From an uncultured Prevotellaceae bacterium (GTDB lineage: Bacteria > Bacteroidota > Bacteroidia > Bacteroidales > Bacteroidaceae), in NCBI GenBank assembly GCA_900316315.1, contig ONCK01000008.1:1-64000 (forward strand): a stretch of DNA of 64,000 bases, given 5' to 3'. Every line of letters begins with the position of its first letter. The stretch's first letter is position 1. Both the position numbers and the translations under genes were made by a program. The notes beneath the pieces are model-generated. The model saw only the letters and a program-made list of their open reading frames with translations. It was not told the DNA's origin and searched no databases. Of this stretch, positions 29,068 to 37,148 are shown piece by piece.

Positions 29068-29247
29068 TCACCAAAACTTATTTTGCTTCTCATTATATTC
29101 AAAACCGGCAGCCTTGAGTTTGGCCTCCAGCGCCGCGCGGTCTACTTGGCGGTCCTCACAGAGGGCATCAAGAGAGGAATAGTCATCACGCAGGAGCATG
29201 TTGACTGCGCTGAAAAGGATCATGGGATCTTCGGGAAGCTTATCCAT
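29068..29247 (-). CDS. DUF4250 domain protein
   Basis: A 59-residue protein matching DUF4250 over its full length: LPEDPMILFSAVNMLLRDDY, then SSLDALCEDRQVD and KLKAAGFEYN. The family is small and cytoplasmic, and its function is unknown. The start at 29247 (MDKLPEDPM) fits the usual family start. Its promoter at 29265-29295 is divergent from the VanZ promoter, and the small lipoprotein follows with 1 bp spacing, so the two are co-transcribed. Confidence 0.85.
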   Translation of the reverse strand: MDKLPEDPMILFSAVNMLLRDDYSSLDALCEDRQVDRAALEAKLKAAGFEYNEKQNKFW

Positions 29248-29264
29248 ACGATTGAGATTTGACG

Positions 29265-29295
29265 CAAAGTTACGAAAAGCATGCTCCTCAGCCAA
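29265..29295 (-). promoter_or_regulatory. Promoter of the DUF4250-lipoprotein operon
   Basis: TAACTTTG (29265-29272) with TTG (29293-29295) 20 bp upstream. Confidence 0.7.
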
Positions 29296-29315
29296 AATCT
29301 GCGTCCTAAAAGTCG

Positions 29316-29323
29316 TAACTTTG
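29316..29323 (+). promoter_or_regulatory. -7 promoter box of the VanZ gene
   Basis: TAACTTTG, 26 bp ahead of the ATG. It points away from the DUF4250 promoter only 43 bp away. Confidence 0.55.
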
Positions 29324-29348
29324 CACTCGTTAAGCCCATGTCAAGACA

Positions 29349-29765
29349 ATGAAATTATCAGCCGACCACAAGTGGACGCTACTCTGCATCTTGCTTATCT
29401 GGTATCTGTGCTTCTTCACACCGCCCAAGACGAAACTGGATGAAGTGACCAATTTTGACAAACTGGTCCACTGCTGCATGTATCTGGGCACGATGTCAAT
29501 CTACTGGATAGAGCACTGGCGCAGATGCATCAGACGCAGACTTACCAACCGTCCCCTCCGGGAGATAACCGTCGCCCTCCTCGCCCCTATCATGATGAGC
29601 GGCATAATCGAACTGCTCCAAGCCTACTGCACCGGCGGGCGACGCAGTGGTGACTGGGCCGACTTGGCCGCCAATACGGTCGGGGTCGTACTGGCCTACA
29701 TCCTTGGAATCACCGTCTACAAGCGTCTGTCGCGCCGCTACTTCACCCCTAAGGACGCTCAATAG
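29349..29765 (+). CDS. VanZ family membrane protein
   Basis: The 138-residue protein has three or four hydrophobic segments (about 10-25, 42-52, 76-92, 104-121) and the conserved polar residues of VanZ-like proteins: FDKLVHCCMYLG and IELLQAYCTGGRRSGDWADL followed by ANTVG. VanZ proteins are small inner-membrane proteins; the founding member gives low-level teicoplanin resistance, but most members have no known role. It stands alone with its own promoter. Confidence 0.85.
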   Translation: MKLSADHKWTLLCILLIWYLCFFTPPKTKLDEVTNFDKLVHCCMYLGTMSIYWIEHWRRCIRRRLTNRPLREITVALLAPIMMSGIIELLQAYCTGGRRSGDWADLAANTVGVVLAYILGITVYKRLSRRYFTPKDAQ

Positions 29766-30108
29766 CCCAGCTGCAACAGTATATTCAGCCCCTCGTCAGT
29801 TCTCCTACCCATATCCTAGTGACAGGACGCGGTATCGAAGCAACACCACACTTCTTCGCCACCCCCATAAGCGGGCTTACCCATACACTCTATACTCCCC
29901 GCATTATCTCTTCGCCGTATCACAAGCCTGCAGAGGCACCTCAAGCTGTCTGGTCCCCCATAGACTTAAGCCAACAACTGTCCTTCCCCGCCATCCACAC
30001 GGTTCTCATAACGACAGACCCTGCATAGACAAAATCAAGGCCTGACGGAGACATGCGCCATCGGGCCCTGAGCATTATTACAGCCTGCCGTATAGGCATA
30101 GCTGCGCA
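29766..30108. other. Intergenic, no gene seen
   Basis: Short frames here show no domain or promoter. I see no clear structure. Confidence 0.4.
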
Positions 30109-30141
30109 CAAAAAAAACCTGCGGGCTGAGCCCACAGGTTT
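30109..30141 (-). terminator. Terminator of the small Ala/Asp-rich lipoprotein
   Basis: A 12-bp stem with a G-T type mismatch around TCA, followed on the minus strand by eight T. Confidence 0.88.
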
Positions 30142-30166
30142 CAATCTCTCTTACTGTAACTGTTGA

Positions 30167-30385
30167 TTACTGAGCAACGGGAGCTTCCTCAGCGGGAGCA
30201 GCAGCGTCAGCGGCAGCAGTGTCAGCTGCAGCGCTATCGGTAGCAGCGCTATCTGCAACAGCAGAATCAGCAACAGCTGCGATAGAATCAGAATCAGCGG
30301 CGGGGGCGTTATTGCCAGCCTTGTTGCCACAAGATGCGAAAGACATAGCTGCAACAGCTACAAATACTAAAACTAACTTTTTCAT
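30167..30385 (-). CDS. Small Ala/Asp/Ser-rich lipoprotein
   Basis: The start at 30385 (MKKLVLVFVAVAAMSFASCG) gives a lipoprotein signal with Cys19. The remaining 53 residues are low-complexity repeats of the type ADSA and ADTAA, ending in PAEEAPVAQ. It is acidic, lacks aromatic residues and is probably disordered. Function is unknown. It has a complete promoter and a strong terminator, so it forms its own transcript and may be abundant. An ORF start at 30511 lies upstream of the promoter and is rejected. Confidence 0.75.
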   Translation of the reverse strand: MKKLVLVFVAVAAMSFASCGNKAGNNAPAADSDSIAAVADSAVADSAATDSAAADTAAADAAAPAEEAPVAQ

Positions 30386-30436
30386 TTTCTCTTCAATTTT
30401 GAATTGTAAAACGATCAATTGCTTATTAAAACAGTG

Positions 30437-30466
30437 CAAAGGTACAACCTTTTTTGATTGCGCAAA
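30437..30466 (-). promoter_or_regulatory. Promoter of the small lipoprotein
   Basis: TACCTTTG (30437-30444) with TTTG (30463-30466) 18 bp upstream. Confidence 0.7.
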
Positions 30467-30555
30467 CAAAAAAGAGAAAAAAATTCGCACTTTTTTTGTA
30501 ACTTTTTGCAATATACTGATTATCAGAGTGCTTTTAAAAAAGATTTTTCGGACTA

Positions 30556-30586
30556 TTGTAGGACTAGGCTTTATTTGCTAACTTTG
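30556..30586 (+). promoter_or_regulatory. Promoter of mtaB
   Basis: TTG (30556-30558), 20-bp spacer, TAACTTTG (30579-30586). It lies 21 bp ahead of the chosen mtaB ATG and downstream of the first Met of the open frame (30458). Confidence 0.7.
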
Positions 30587-30607
30587 TATACCAATAAAAG
30601 ACGTACC

Positions 30608-32110
30608 ATGGAGCTACCCGTATCGCTAAAAGGGAAAAAAGCCATCTACATATCTCTCGGCTGCAAGCTCAACTTTGCCGAAACATCAGCATTGGCAGAT
30701 CAGCTGGCAAGCGAAGGCGTCAGCCGCGCTGACAAGGGGGAACCCGCTGATCTCTGCATCATTAATACGTGCACCGTCACCGAGGTGGCCAACCACAAGT
30801 CGCGTCAGGCTATCCACAAGCTCGTGAGAGATAACCCCCAAGCACTGACCGTCGTCATGGGATGCTACGCCCAGATGTCAGCAAACGAGGTCAGGCGTAT
30901 TACAGGCGTCGACCTCGTCGTCGGCATGGAGCAAAAGGGCCAAGTCATTCCCTTGCTGCGTAAGGCACTGTCCGAACGGGAAGCCGCGATAGAAGACATA
31001 GCCGCCACGCCCTCAGACACAGACCACGCGACACCTGACCCTGCGGCATCCACATCAGACTTGATAAAAAATATGCCGGACTCCGCCGCGCAGTCAGCCA
31101 ATTCTGCTGCCGACACGATGCGTCAGACCGGCGACCACGCGCTTCACGAGTCCTTCATCTCGGCGCGCAAGGACATCCAGACCTTTGTTCCCTCATGCTC
31201 CCGCGGCAGTCGCACACGCTACTTCCTCAAGGTGCAGGACGGATGTGACTACTTCTGCACCTACTGCGCCATCCCCTACGCACGTGGCAAGAGCCGCAAT
31301 ACCACAATTGCCTCTCTGGTCAGCCAGGCTGAGGATGTCGCCCGAAGGGGCGGTAAGGAGATTGTCATTACCGGCGTCAATATCGGAGACTTCGGCCGCA
31401 CGACAGGCGAGAGCTTCTACGATCTCATACAAGCCCTTGACCAAGTGAAGGGCATAAGCCGCTACCGCATCTCCTCCATAGAACCCAATCTGCTTACCCC
31501 CGAGATTATCGACTTTTGTGCCCGCAGCCGCGCTTTTATGCCCCACTTCCACATTCCCTTGCAGAGTGGCAGCGATGAAGTACTCCGACTGATGCACAGG
31601 AGATACGACACAGAGTTCTTTTATAATAGGATACAATATATTAAAAAGGTGATGCCGGATGCCTTCATCGGCGTCGACATCATGGTCGGCTGCCGTGGAG
31701 AGACTCCGGAATGCTTTGAAGCTGCCTACGACTTCGCCCGGCGGCTCGACATCTCCCAGTACCATGTGTTCAGCTACTCGGAGCGTCCGGGCACTGCCGC
31801 GCTCCGCATCCCCTATATCGTGGACGAACGCGAAAAGCACGCCCGCAGCCAGCGCATCATCCGGCTCTCGGAGGAGAAGCGTCAAGCCTTCTACGCCCGA
31901 TATATCGGGCAGAAGCGCGAGGTGCTGACCGAGCACGCCAAACACGGCATGCCGCTCCACGGATTTACCGACAACTATATTCGTGTCGAGCTGCCCGAGC
32001 TGAGCGCCTCTGCCTCCAACACGGACAATCGCCTTGTACAGGTCTGTCTGGGTGGTTTTAACGCCGATCACTCGGCACTTATTGGAAAAATAATCAGATA
32101 TGACAGATAA
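30608..32110 (+). CDS. mtaB: tRNA t6A37 methylthiotransferase
   Basis: This 500-residue radical-SAM enzyme of the MiaB/MtaB group adds a methylthio group to t6A37 of tRNAs. The N-terminal UPF0004 domain starts SLGCKLNFAET (Cys19) with NTCTVTEVA and MGCYAQ, giving the three auxiliary-cluster cysteines. The radical-SAM cluster is CDYFCTYC (Cys213, 217, 220). A C-terminal TRAM-like domain follows. Between the two domains is an insert of about 55 residues (128-185) rich in Ser, Asp, Ala and Pro; part of it (31013-31096) is four in-frame 21-nt units. The start at 30608 follows the promoter. The next gene overlaps by 11 bp. Confidence 0.93.
   Translation: MELPVSLKGKKAIYISLGCKLNFAETSALADQLASEGVSRADKGEPADLCIINTCTVTEVANHKSRQAIHKLVRDNPQALTVVMGCYAQMSANEVRRITGVDLVVGMEQKGQVIPLLRKALSEREAAIEDIAATPSDTDHATPDPAASTSDLIKNMPDSAAQSANSAADTMRQTGDHALHESFISARKDIQTFVPSCSRGSRTRYFLKVQDGCDYFCTYCAIPYARGKSRNTTIASLVSQAEDVARRGGKEIVITGVNIGDFGRTTGESFYDLIQALDQVKGISRYRISSIEPNLLTPEIIDFCARSRAFMPHFHIPLQSGSDEVLRLMHRRYDTEFFYNRIQYIKKVMPDAFIGVDIMVGCRGETPECFEAAYDFARRLDISQYHVFSYSERPGTAALRIPYIVDEREKHARSQRIIRLSEEKRQAFYARYIGQKREVLTEHAKHGMPLHGFTDNYIRVELPELSASASNTDNRLVQVCLGGFNADHSALIGKIIRYDR
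31013..31096 (+). repeat. In-frame 21-nt-phased repeat inside mtaB
   Basis: Anchors TCAGAC, CCTGAC, TCAGAC and CCGGAC start at 31013, 31034, 31055 and 31076, exactly 21 nt apart and in the mtaB frame. They encode the heptads SDTDHAT, PDPAAST, SDLIKNM and PDSAAQS (residues 136-163). Period and anchor match the intergenic arrays at 25491 and 48158. Confidence 0.7.
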
Positions 32111-33149
32111 AAAGATTGCCGTCGTCATACTCAACTGGAACGGCGTCGAGATGATGCGCCGATTTATACCTTCCGTAGTCAGCTACTCTCAAGAGGCCGA
32201 CGTCATCGTAGCCGACAACGGTTCGACCGACGACTCCCTGCAAATGCTCCGCGCAGAGTTTCCCGCCGTACGCATCATACAGCTCGACCGAAACTACGGA
32301 TTTGCCGAGGGCTACAACAAAGCACTCTCCCAGATAGGCCATCCCTACTCCATCCTGCTCAACTCCGACGTGGAAGTTAGCCCCGGATGGCTACGGCCTA
32401 TGCTGGACTACATGGAGTCTCATCCCGACATCGCCGCTTGCCAGCCCAAGATCATCAAGGAGTCGGAGCGCGCAAGCTTCGAATACGCCGGAGCAAGTGG
32501 CGGATACATCGACTGGCTAGGCTACCCCTTCTGCCGCGGTCGATTGATGAGCACTGTAGAGGAGGACCATGGGCAATACAATCAGCCCGTGTCCATTTTT
32601 TGGGCCACAGGCGCGGCCCTGATGGTGCGCACGGAGCTATACAAGGAGCTCGGCGGACTCGATGCCCGCTTCTTTGCCCATCAGGAGGAGATAGACTTCT
32701 GCTGGCGTCTCCACAACCGTGGCTACCAGCTGATGTGCATCCCGCAGAGCGTCGTCTACCATGTAGGCGGCGGCACGCTCAACCAGGGAGATCCCCGCAA
32801 GACATTTCTCAACTTCCGCAACAATCTCCTACTCCTCTACAAAAACCTCCCACTCACCCGCCGCTGGCGCGTTATGCCCCTGCGCTGCGTGCTTGACTAC
32901 GTGGCTGCGCTGCAAATGTGCCTCACCGGACATCGCAAGGACGCACTCGCCGTGCTCCACGCGCGCCAGGAGTTCAGCCATATCCGGCACGAGTTTGACG
33001 ACAAGCGTGATGCAGAGCTTCAGGCCCAGCGCAAGCAAGAGGCCGTCTCGGGGCACAAGTTTGACATACCGGAGATCATGCCCTCAAGCCTGCTCTGGCA
33101 ATACTATGTCAAGGGCCGCACGCACTTCAGCCAGCTCAAATGGAAATAA
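32100..33149 (+). CDS. Family 2 glycosyltransferase (rhamnosyltransferase-like)
   Basis: The 349-residue protein has a GT-A fold: VVILNWNGVEMMRRFIPSV, ADNGSTDDS, NYGFAEGYNKAL and LNSDVEVSPGWL (the DxD position), then ATGAALMVR, FFAHQEEIDFCWRLHNRGY and a V[Y]HVGGGT block. This pattern is that of rhamnosyltransferase-like GT2 enzymes that build surface glycans. The C-terminal 80 residues contain a short amphipathic, membrane-associating region. The ATG overlaps the end of mtaB by 11 bp, so translation is probably coupled, although the functions seem unrelated. Confidence 0.88.
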   Translation: MTDKKIAVVILNWNGVEMMRRFIPSVVSYSQEADVIVADNGSTDDSLQMLRAEFPAVRIIQLDRNYGFAEGYNKALSQIGHPYSILLNSDVEVSPGWLRPMLDYMESHPDIAACQPKIIKESERASFEYAGASGGYIDWLGYPFCRGRLMSTVEEDHGQYNQPVSIFWATGAALMVRTELYKELGGLDARFFAHQEEIDFCWRLHNRGYQLMCIPQSVVYHVGGGTLNQGDPRKTFLNFRNNLLLLYKNLPLTRRWRVMPLRCVLDYVAALQMCLTGHRKDALAVLHARQEFSHIRHEFDDKRDAELQAQRKQEAVSGHKFDIPEIMPSSLLWQYYVKGRTHFSQLKWK

Positions 33150-33174
33150 TAACCCTTCATATATCCGATAAATT

Positions 33175-35415
33175 ATGATCAAACACACACACTCTCTCCT
33201 CCTGCCCCTCGCGCTGCTCGTCTGCACGCCACAGGCTCACGCCCAGCGTCTCCCGGCCTACCTTGACGACACGCAACCCTTGGAAACGCGTGTCGAGGAT
33301 GCCCTCTCGCGCATGACATTTGCCGAAAAGATCGCTGTCATCCACGCTCAGGGCAAGTTTACAAGCCCAGGTGTCAAGCGCTTGGGGATACCTGACTTCT
33401 GGTGTGACGACGGCCCTCACGGAGTAAGAGCCGACGTGCTCTACGACTCTTGGACCCAAGCAGGCAATACGAATGACTCTGTAGTGGCTTTTCCGGCCCT
33501 TACATGTCTCGCCGCCACATTCAATCCTCATATGGCCGCCATATACGGCCATGCACTCGGCGAGGAGGCACTCTACCGAGGCAAACACATGATGCTAGGC
33601 CCCGGTGTCAACATCTACCGCACGCCTCTGGGTGGACGCAACTTTGAGTATATGGGCGAAGATCCCTATCTGGCTTCCCGCATAGCCGTACCTTATATCC
33701 AGCAGCTTCAGGCCCTAGGAGTATCAGCCTGCGTCAAGCACTTTGTACTCAACGACAATGAGGCCGACAGGCACACGACCAATGTCATCGTGTCCGACCG
33801 TGCCCTTCACGAGATCTACCTGCCTGCCTTCAAGGCCGCAGTCTGCGAAGCCCACACCTGGGGTCTGATGGGAGCCTACAATCTCTATCGCGGCTACCAC
33901 AACTGTCACAATCCCTACCTCCTGACTGACCTGCTCAAGGGGCAGTGGCACTACGACGGCGTGGTCGTCTCTGACTGGGGAGGCGCTCACAACACCGAGC
34001 AGGCCGCCAAGTACGGTCTGGACATGGAGTTTGGCACCCACACCGACGGGCTCTCTGTCGACGCCCCCAACGCTTATGACAAATATTATCTCGCCAATCC
34101 CTACCGGGATCTCATCGTCTCAGGCAAAATGACGGACAAAGAGCTCAATGACAAGGTACGCCGCGTATTGCGCCTCTTCTTCCGCACGAGCATGAACCGC
34201 CACCGCGGCTTCGGCTCCCTGTGTTCGGAGGCTCATTACGCCACTGCCGAGCAAATCGCCGAGGAAGGTATCGTACTGCTCAAGAATGAGGACCACATCC
34301 TTCCCCTCCGCCCGTCTCATGTCAAGCGACTGCTGATCGTAGGTGAGAATGCGCTCCGTCTGATGACCCCCTCCGGCGGCAGCAGCAAGCTCAAGGCCCA
34401 GCGCGAGATCTATCCGCTGCAGGCCATGCGCCGCCGATTGGGCAGCGAGATGCAGATAGACTTCGCTAGAGGCTATCTGGGCGTCATGGAGAAGCGTGGA
34501 GAGACCGAGGCCTTCCTAGAGGGCAAGGACGAGAAGCGTCCTGCCGCCCAACTGGTCAGCGAGGCAGTCGACAAGGCCCGCAAAGCTGACGTCGTCGTCA
34601 TCTTTGGCGGTCTCAACAAAAATAAGCATCAAGACACCGAGGGATCCGACCGCGAGAGCTACTCCCTGCCCTATGGCCAGGACTCTCTCGTCAACGAGCT
34701 GGTCAAAGTCAATCCAAATGTGGTCTTTGTCAATATCAGCGGCAACTCGTCTGCCATGCCCTGGGCCAAAAAAGTCAAGGCCATCATCCAGGGATGGTAT
34801 CTCGGCAGTCAGGCCGGCGAGGCTCTGACCCGCGTCATCGCGGGAGACGTCAACCCCTCCGGCAAACTGCCCTACACCTGGTACGCACAACTCAACGACT
34901 ATCCCGCTCACGCCCTCCACGCGTATCCCGGCGTCAAGACCCAGGACGGCAAACAGGTAAACGAGGAGTACAAGGAAGGCATCTATGTAGGCTACCGCTG
35001 GGCTGACGCACACAAGGTCAAGCCTCTCTTTGCCTTCGGCCATGGCCTGAGCTATACTACCTTCCGTCTGAGCAAACTACAGGCCGACAAGACAGCCCTC
35101 ACAGCCGCAGACAGCATCACCTTCAGCCTCGACGTGACCAATACGGGCAAACAAGCAGGTGCCGAAGTCGTACAGCTCTATATCCACGATGTCAAGTCAT
35201 CGGTCGACCGCCCCTACAAGGAGCTTAAGAGCTTCCGTAAAGTCTACCTGCAGCCCCGCGAGACACGCCGTATCAGCCTCACCATCGGTCGCGACGCTCT
35301 CAGTTACTACGACCCGACGATACAGGACTGGAAGGCCGAGCCTGGCAAATTTGAAGCCCTGATCGGCACAGCATCAGACGAGATAAGTTCGCGCGTAGCC
35401 TTCACGCTGAAATAG
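33175..35415 (+). CDS. bglX: Secreted GH3 beta-glucosidase
   Basis: The 746-residue protein has a signal peptide (about 1-23, cut after AHAQ), a GH3 N-terminal barrel (about 30-330), a GH3 C-terminal domain (about 370-610) and a fibronectin III-like domain (about 665-735). The nucleophile is Asp267 in VVSDWGGAH; RIPDFWCDDGPHG-like and KHFVLNDNEADR segments form the -1 subsite. The acid/base glutamate is probably in EGSDRESYSLPYG. It should release terminal glucose from beta-linked glycans in the periplasm. It follows the glycosyltransferase by 25 bp and has a strong terminator. Confidence 0.92.
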   Translation: MIKHTHSLLLPLALLVCTPQAHAQRLPAYLDDTQPLETRVEDALSRMTFAEKIAVIHAQGKFTSPGVKRLGIPDFWCDDGPHGVRADVLYDSWTQAGNTNDSVVAFPALTCLAATFNPHMAAIYGHALGEEALYRGKHMMLGPGVNIYRTPLGGRNFEYMGEDPYLASRIAVPYIQQLQALGVSACVKHFVLNDNEADRHTTNVIVSDRALHEIYLPAFKAAVCEAHTWGLMGAYNLYRGYHNCHNPYLLTDLLKGQWHYDGVVVSDWGGAHNTEQAAKYGLDMEFGTHTDGLSVDAPNAYDKYYLANPYRDLIVSGKMTDKELNDKVRRVLRLFFRTSMNRHRGFGSLCSEAHYATAEQIAEEGIVLLKNEDHILPLRPSHVKRLLIVGENALRLMTPSGGSSKLKAQREIYPLQAMRRRLGSEMQIDFARGYLGVMEKRGETEAFLEGKDEKRPAAQLVSEAVDKARKADVVVIFGGLNKNKHQDTEGSDRESYSLPYGQDSLVNELVKVNPNVVFVNISGNSSAMPWAKKVKAIIQGWYLGSQAGEALTRVIAGDVNPSGKLPYTWYAQLNDYPAHALHAYPGVKTQDGKQVNEEYKEGIYVGYRWADAHKVKPLFAFGHGLSYTTFRLSKLQADKTALTAADSITFSLDVTNTGKQAGAEVVQLYIHDVKSSVDRPYKELKSFRKVYLQPRETRRISLTIGRDALSYYDPTIQDWKAEPGKFEALIGTASDEISSRVAFTLK

Positions 35416-35456
35416 CCAGCAGCCCCGTCAAACGGACAATCCACATTTTACACCTC

Positions 35457-35497
35457 AAAGCCCCGAATGCTCCTCAAAAAGCATCCGGGGCTTTTCT
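35457..35497 (+). terminator. Terminator after bglX
   Basis: AAAGCCCCGAATGCT pairs with AGCATCCGGGGCTTT across a short loop, then T-rich. Confidence 0.88.
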
Positions 35498-35689
35498 TAT
35501 TCAGAGCGTTCATCCTCCGCCCACGAAGGACCCACTCACTTGCGGAAAAATCCTGCAGCAGGCCACATCTGTCCGAACTCAGAGATGATCCGACTGGCAA
35601 CAGACGGCAGGCATGCCCGCTATTTCAGTTTGCCCTCCCCGCCCCCTCCGTAGCACCTTAGACTTTGCTCGATGCGCGGATTTCTTAAC

Positions 35690-35781
35690 AGCACGCTTTG
35701 AGAAAAAAATACTCAAAGGACGGCTCCGTCCGTATCCGGTCTTCGCCTCCGAATACTCCCGATGTACACGACGGCTAATTG
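35690..35781 (+). repeat. Upstream flank shared by R2 and R3
   Basis: CTTTGAGAAAAAAATAC near 35696, then a TATCCGGTCTTCGCC block, resemble 61705-61775 (CTTTGAAAAAATCCCACG, then TATGCGGTCTTGGTCCC). Homology of R2 and R3 thus extends about 100 bp left of the core; R1 lacks it. Confidence 0.45.
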
Positions 35782-36074
35782 TTTTTATATAATAACTCTA
35801 GGATATTGTCCATCACAAGTGCCGATGTTGTGATGACAAGTTGCCTTGTAAGCGCTACAAGGTCGGATATAGTTTAAACTAGGTCGGACTTAGTTTAAAC
35901 TGGAAGGCGAGTTGTTACCGCTTGATAGCCAGTTAGTTACAAGAAAGTCAAAACCTCATTTATAATTCATTGTATTTCAGCGAGTTGCAAAGGTTTTTGG
36001 GGAGGATTTTCATTTTTTCGCCTTCGAAGGCGAAAGGGAAATGTCAGTCCAATTTTTTATTATAAAATTATTTT
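35782..36074 (+). repeat. Interspersed 21-nt-phased element, copy R2
   Basis: Full-length copy aligned to R1 and R3. Units start at 35821 (GCCGAT), 35842 (TGCCTT), 35863 (TCGGAT), 35884 (TCGGAC), 35905 (AGGCGA) and 35926 (TAGCCA), all 21 nt apart. Units three and four are near-identical tandem copies with the palindrome AGTTTAAACT. The second unit is a hairpin, CCTTGTA-AGCGC-TACAAGG. A second hairpin, TTTCGCCTTCGAAGGCGAAA, lies near 36017-36036. The ends are imperfect inverted repeats: TTTTATATAATAA and TTATTATAAAA. It lies between the convergent bglX and skp genes. Confidence 0.9.
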
Positions 36075-36489
36075 ATCCAAAGACCTCTTGACAAGATGGG
36101 CGTCCGTACCTGTAAACTCGACTCTTGCGGAAAAATTGCCGCAAAGGGAAAGATAGCAGACTAAGACTGTTCCGTTTAGGAACCATGTGACGAAAAGGAG
36201 TCCCGATGAAGGAGCTACTGCAAGGGAAAATGATCCATCAGCGAGAGGAAGCGGCTGACAAAGTGCGGAGGAACCCTCGAGTAGCAGAGAGTGTAATCAA
36301 GACTTCATCCGCCCTTCCTCGTTCGGATTGGCGCTCAGATATCCTCCGTTGCGGACATGCTTTATCAAGCGAATACAAAGGCGGAGAGTGAGCCACTGAG
36401 TGGCTTACCGCGAGCGTCGGGAAAGAGCCCCGTCCCCGCGGTCCTTTAACCGGACCCTTGTACGGTCCACAACTGCGGGAGCAGACCTC
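36075..36489. other. R2 right flank, remnant frame and clustered hairpins
   Basis: To about 36160 it keeps weak similarity to the right flanks of R1 and R3. A 61-codon frame (36206-36391) follows an AAAGGAG-like site (MKELLQGKMIHQREEAADKV) but matches nothing I know. Four inverted repeats follow at 36391-36405, 36407-36442, 36440-36456 and 36452-36468. Confidence 0.4.
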
Positions 36490-36547
36490 ACAAAATAGTC
36501 ATTCCCCGCATCCGAGCGTCGAGGACGCGAGATGGATGCGGGGAATG
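36490..36547 (-). terminator. Terminator of the bamA-skp operon
   Basis: A 14-bp perfect stem (36500-36513 with 36534-36547) encloses a small GCGTC/GACGC hairpin and is followed on the minus strand by ACTATTTTG. Confidence 0.8.
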
Positions 36548-36586
36548 ATGCGCAGCAAAGTGCTGCGAGAGCGGCAGAAGCGCGGT

Positions 36587-37084
36587 CTACTTGAGGCCGA
36601 GCTTGGCTTTAAGCTCAGAAGTGATGTCCTTGCTCTGTGTCGTGCTGATATAAGGGATACCAGAGGTGACGTCCATGATGTAAGTATAGCCACCTGCATC
36701 GCCGATAGCCTTGACTGCAGTACGTACCTTGTCGGCTATCTGCTGCATCTTCTCACTAGACTGCTTCTGGAGGTTCTGCTGATCGTCCTGGCCGGTCTGC
36801 TGGATGCGCTGATAGAGGTCCTGCATCTCCTGCTCGCGGCGCTGACGGATATTCTGGGGCAGTGAATCCTGCTGCTTGGTATAGTCCTCCTGCTTGCGCT
36901 GGAGCTCGTCCTGCATAGCCTTGATATCTGCCTCATACTGCTTTTGCAGATTTTGCAGCTCGGTCTGTGCGGTCTTATACTCCGGCATAAGCTGGATGAT
37001 TTCTGCGGAATTGAAGTGGCCGAACTTCTGTGCAGCGAGGCTCAGAGGGGCCAAAAAGAGCATAGCTAAAAGAATTTTCTTCAT
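36587..37084 (-). CDS. OmpH/Skp-like periplasmic chaperone, second copy
   Basis: A 165-residue protein with a signal peptide (about 1-18, LSLAAQ), a long charged coiled coil (about 35-120, rich in Gln, Glu and Lys) and a C-terminal GGYTYIMDVTSG strand pattern typical of OmpH/Skp. Skp trimers hold unfolded outer-membrane proteins and deliver them to BamA. It is the last gene of the operon, 64 bp after its paralogue, and is followed by a terminator. Same family and length as the next gene, but the two differ widely in sequence. Confidence 0.9.
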   Translation of the reverse strand: MKKILLAMLFLAPLSLAAQKFGHFNSAEIIQLMPEYKTAQTELQNLQKQYEADIKAMQDELQRKQEDYTKQQDSLPQNIRQRREQEMQDLYQRIQQTGQDDQQNLQKQSSEKMQQIADKVRTAVKAIGDAGGYTYIMDVTSGIPYISTTQSKDITSELKAKLGLK

Positions 37085-37148
37085 TGGTATTGATATTATT
37101 TGTTATTCCTTGGTTTGGTTACCGATTAGGCGTGCAAATATAGGCATT

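Noticed and set aside
31193-32134. 313-codon frame antisense to mtaB
   Set aside because: A shadow of the radical-SAM gene.
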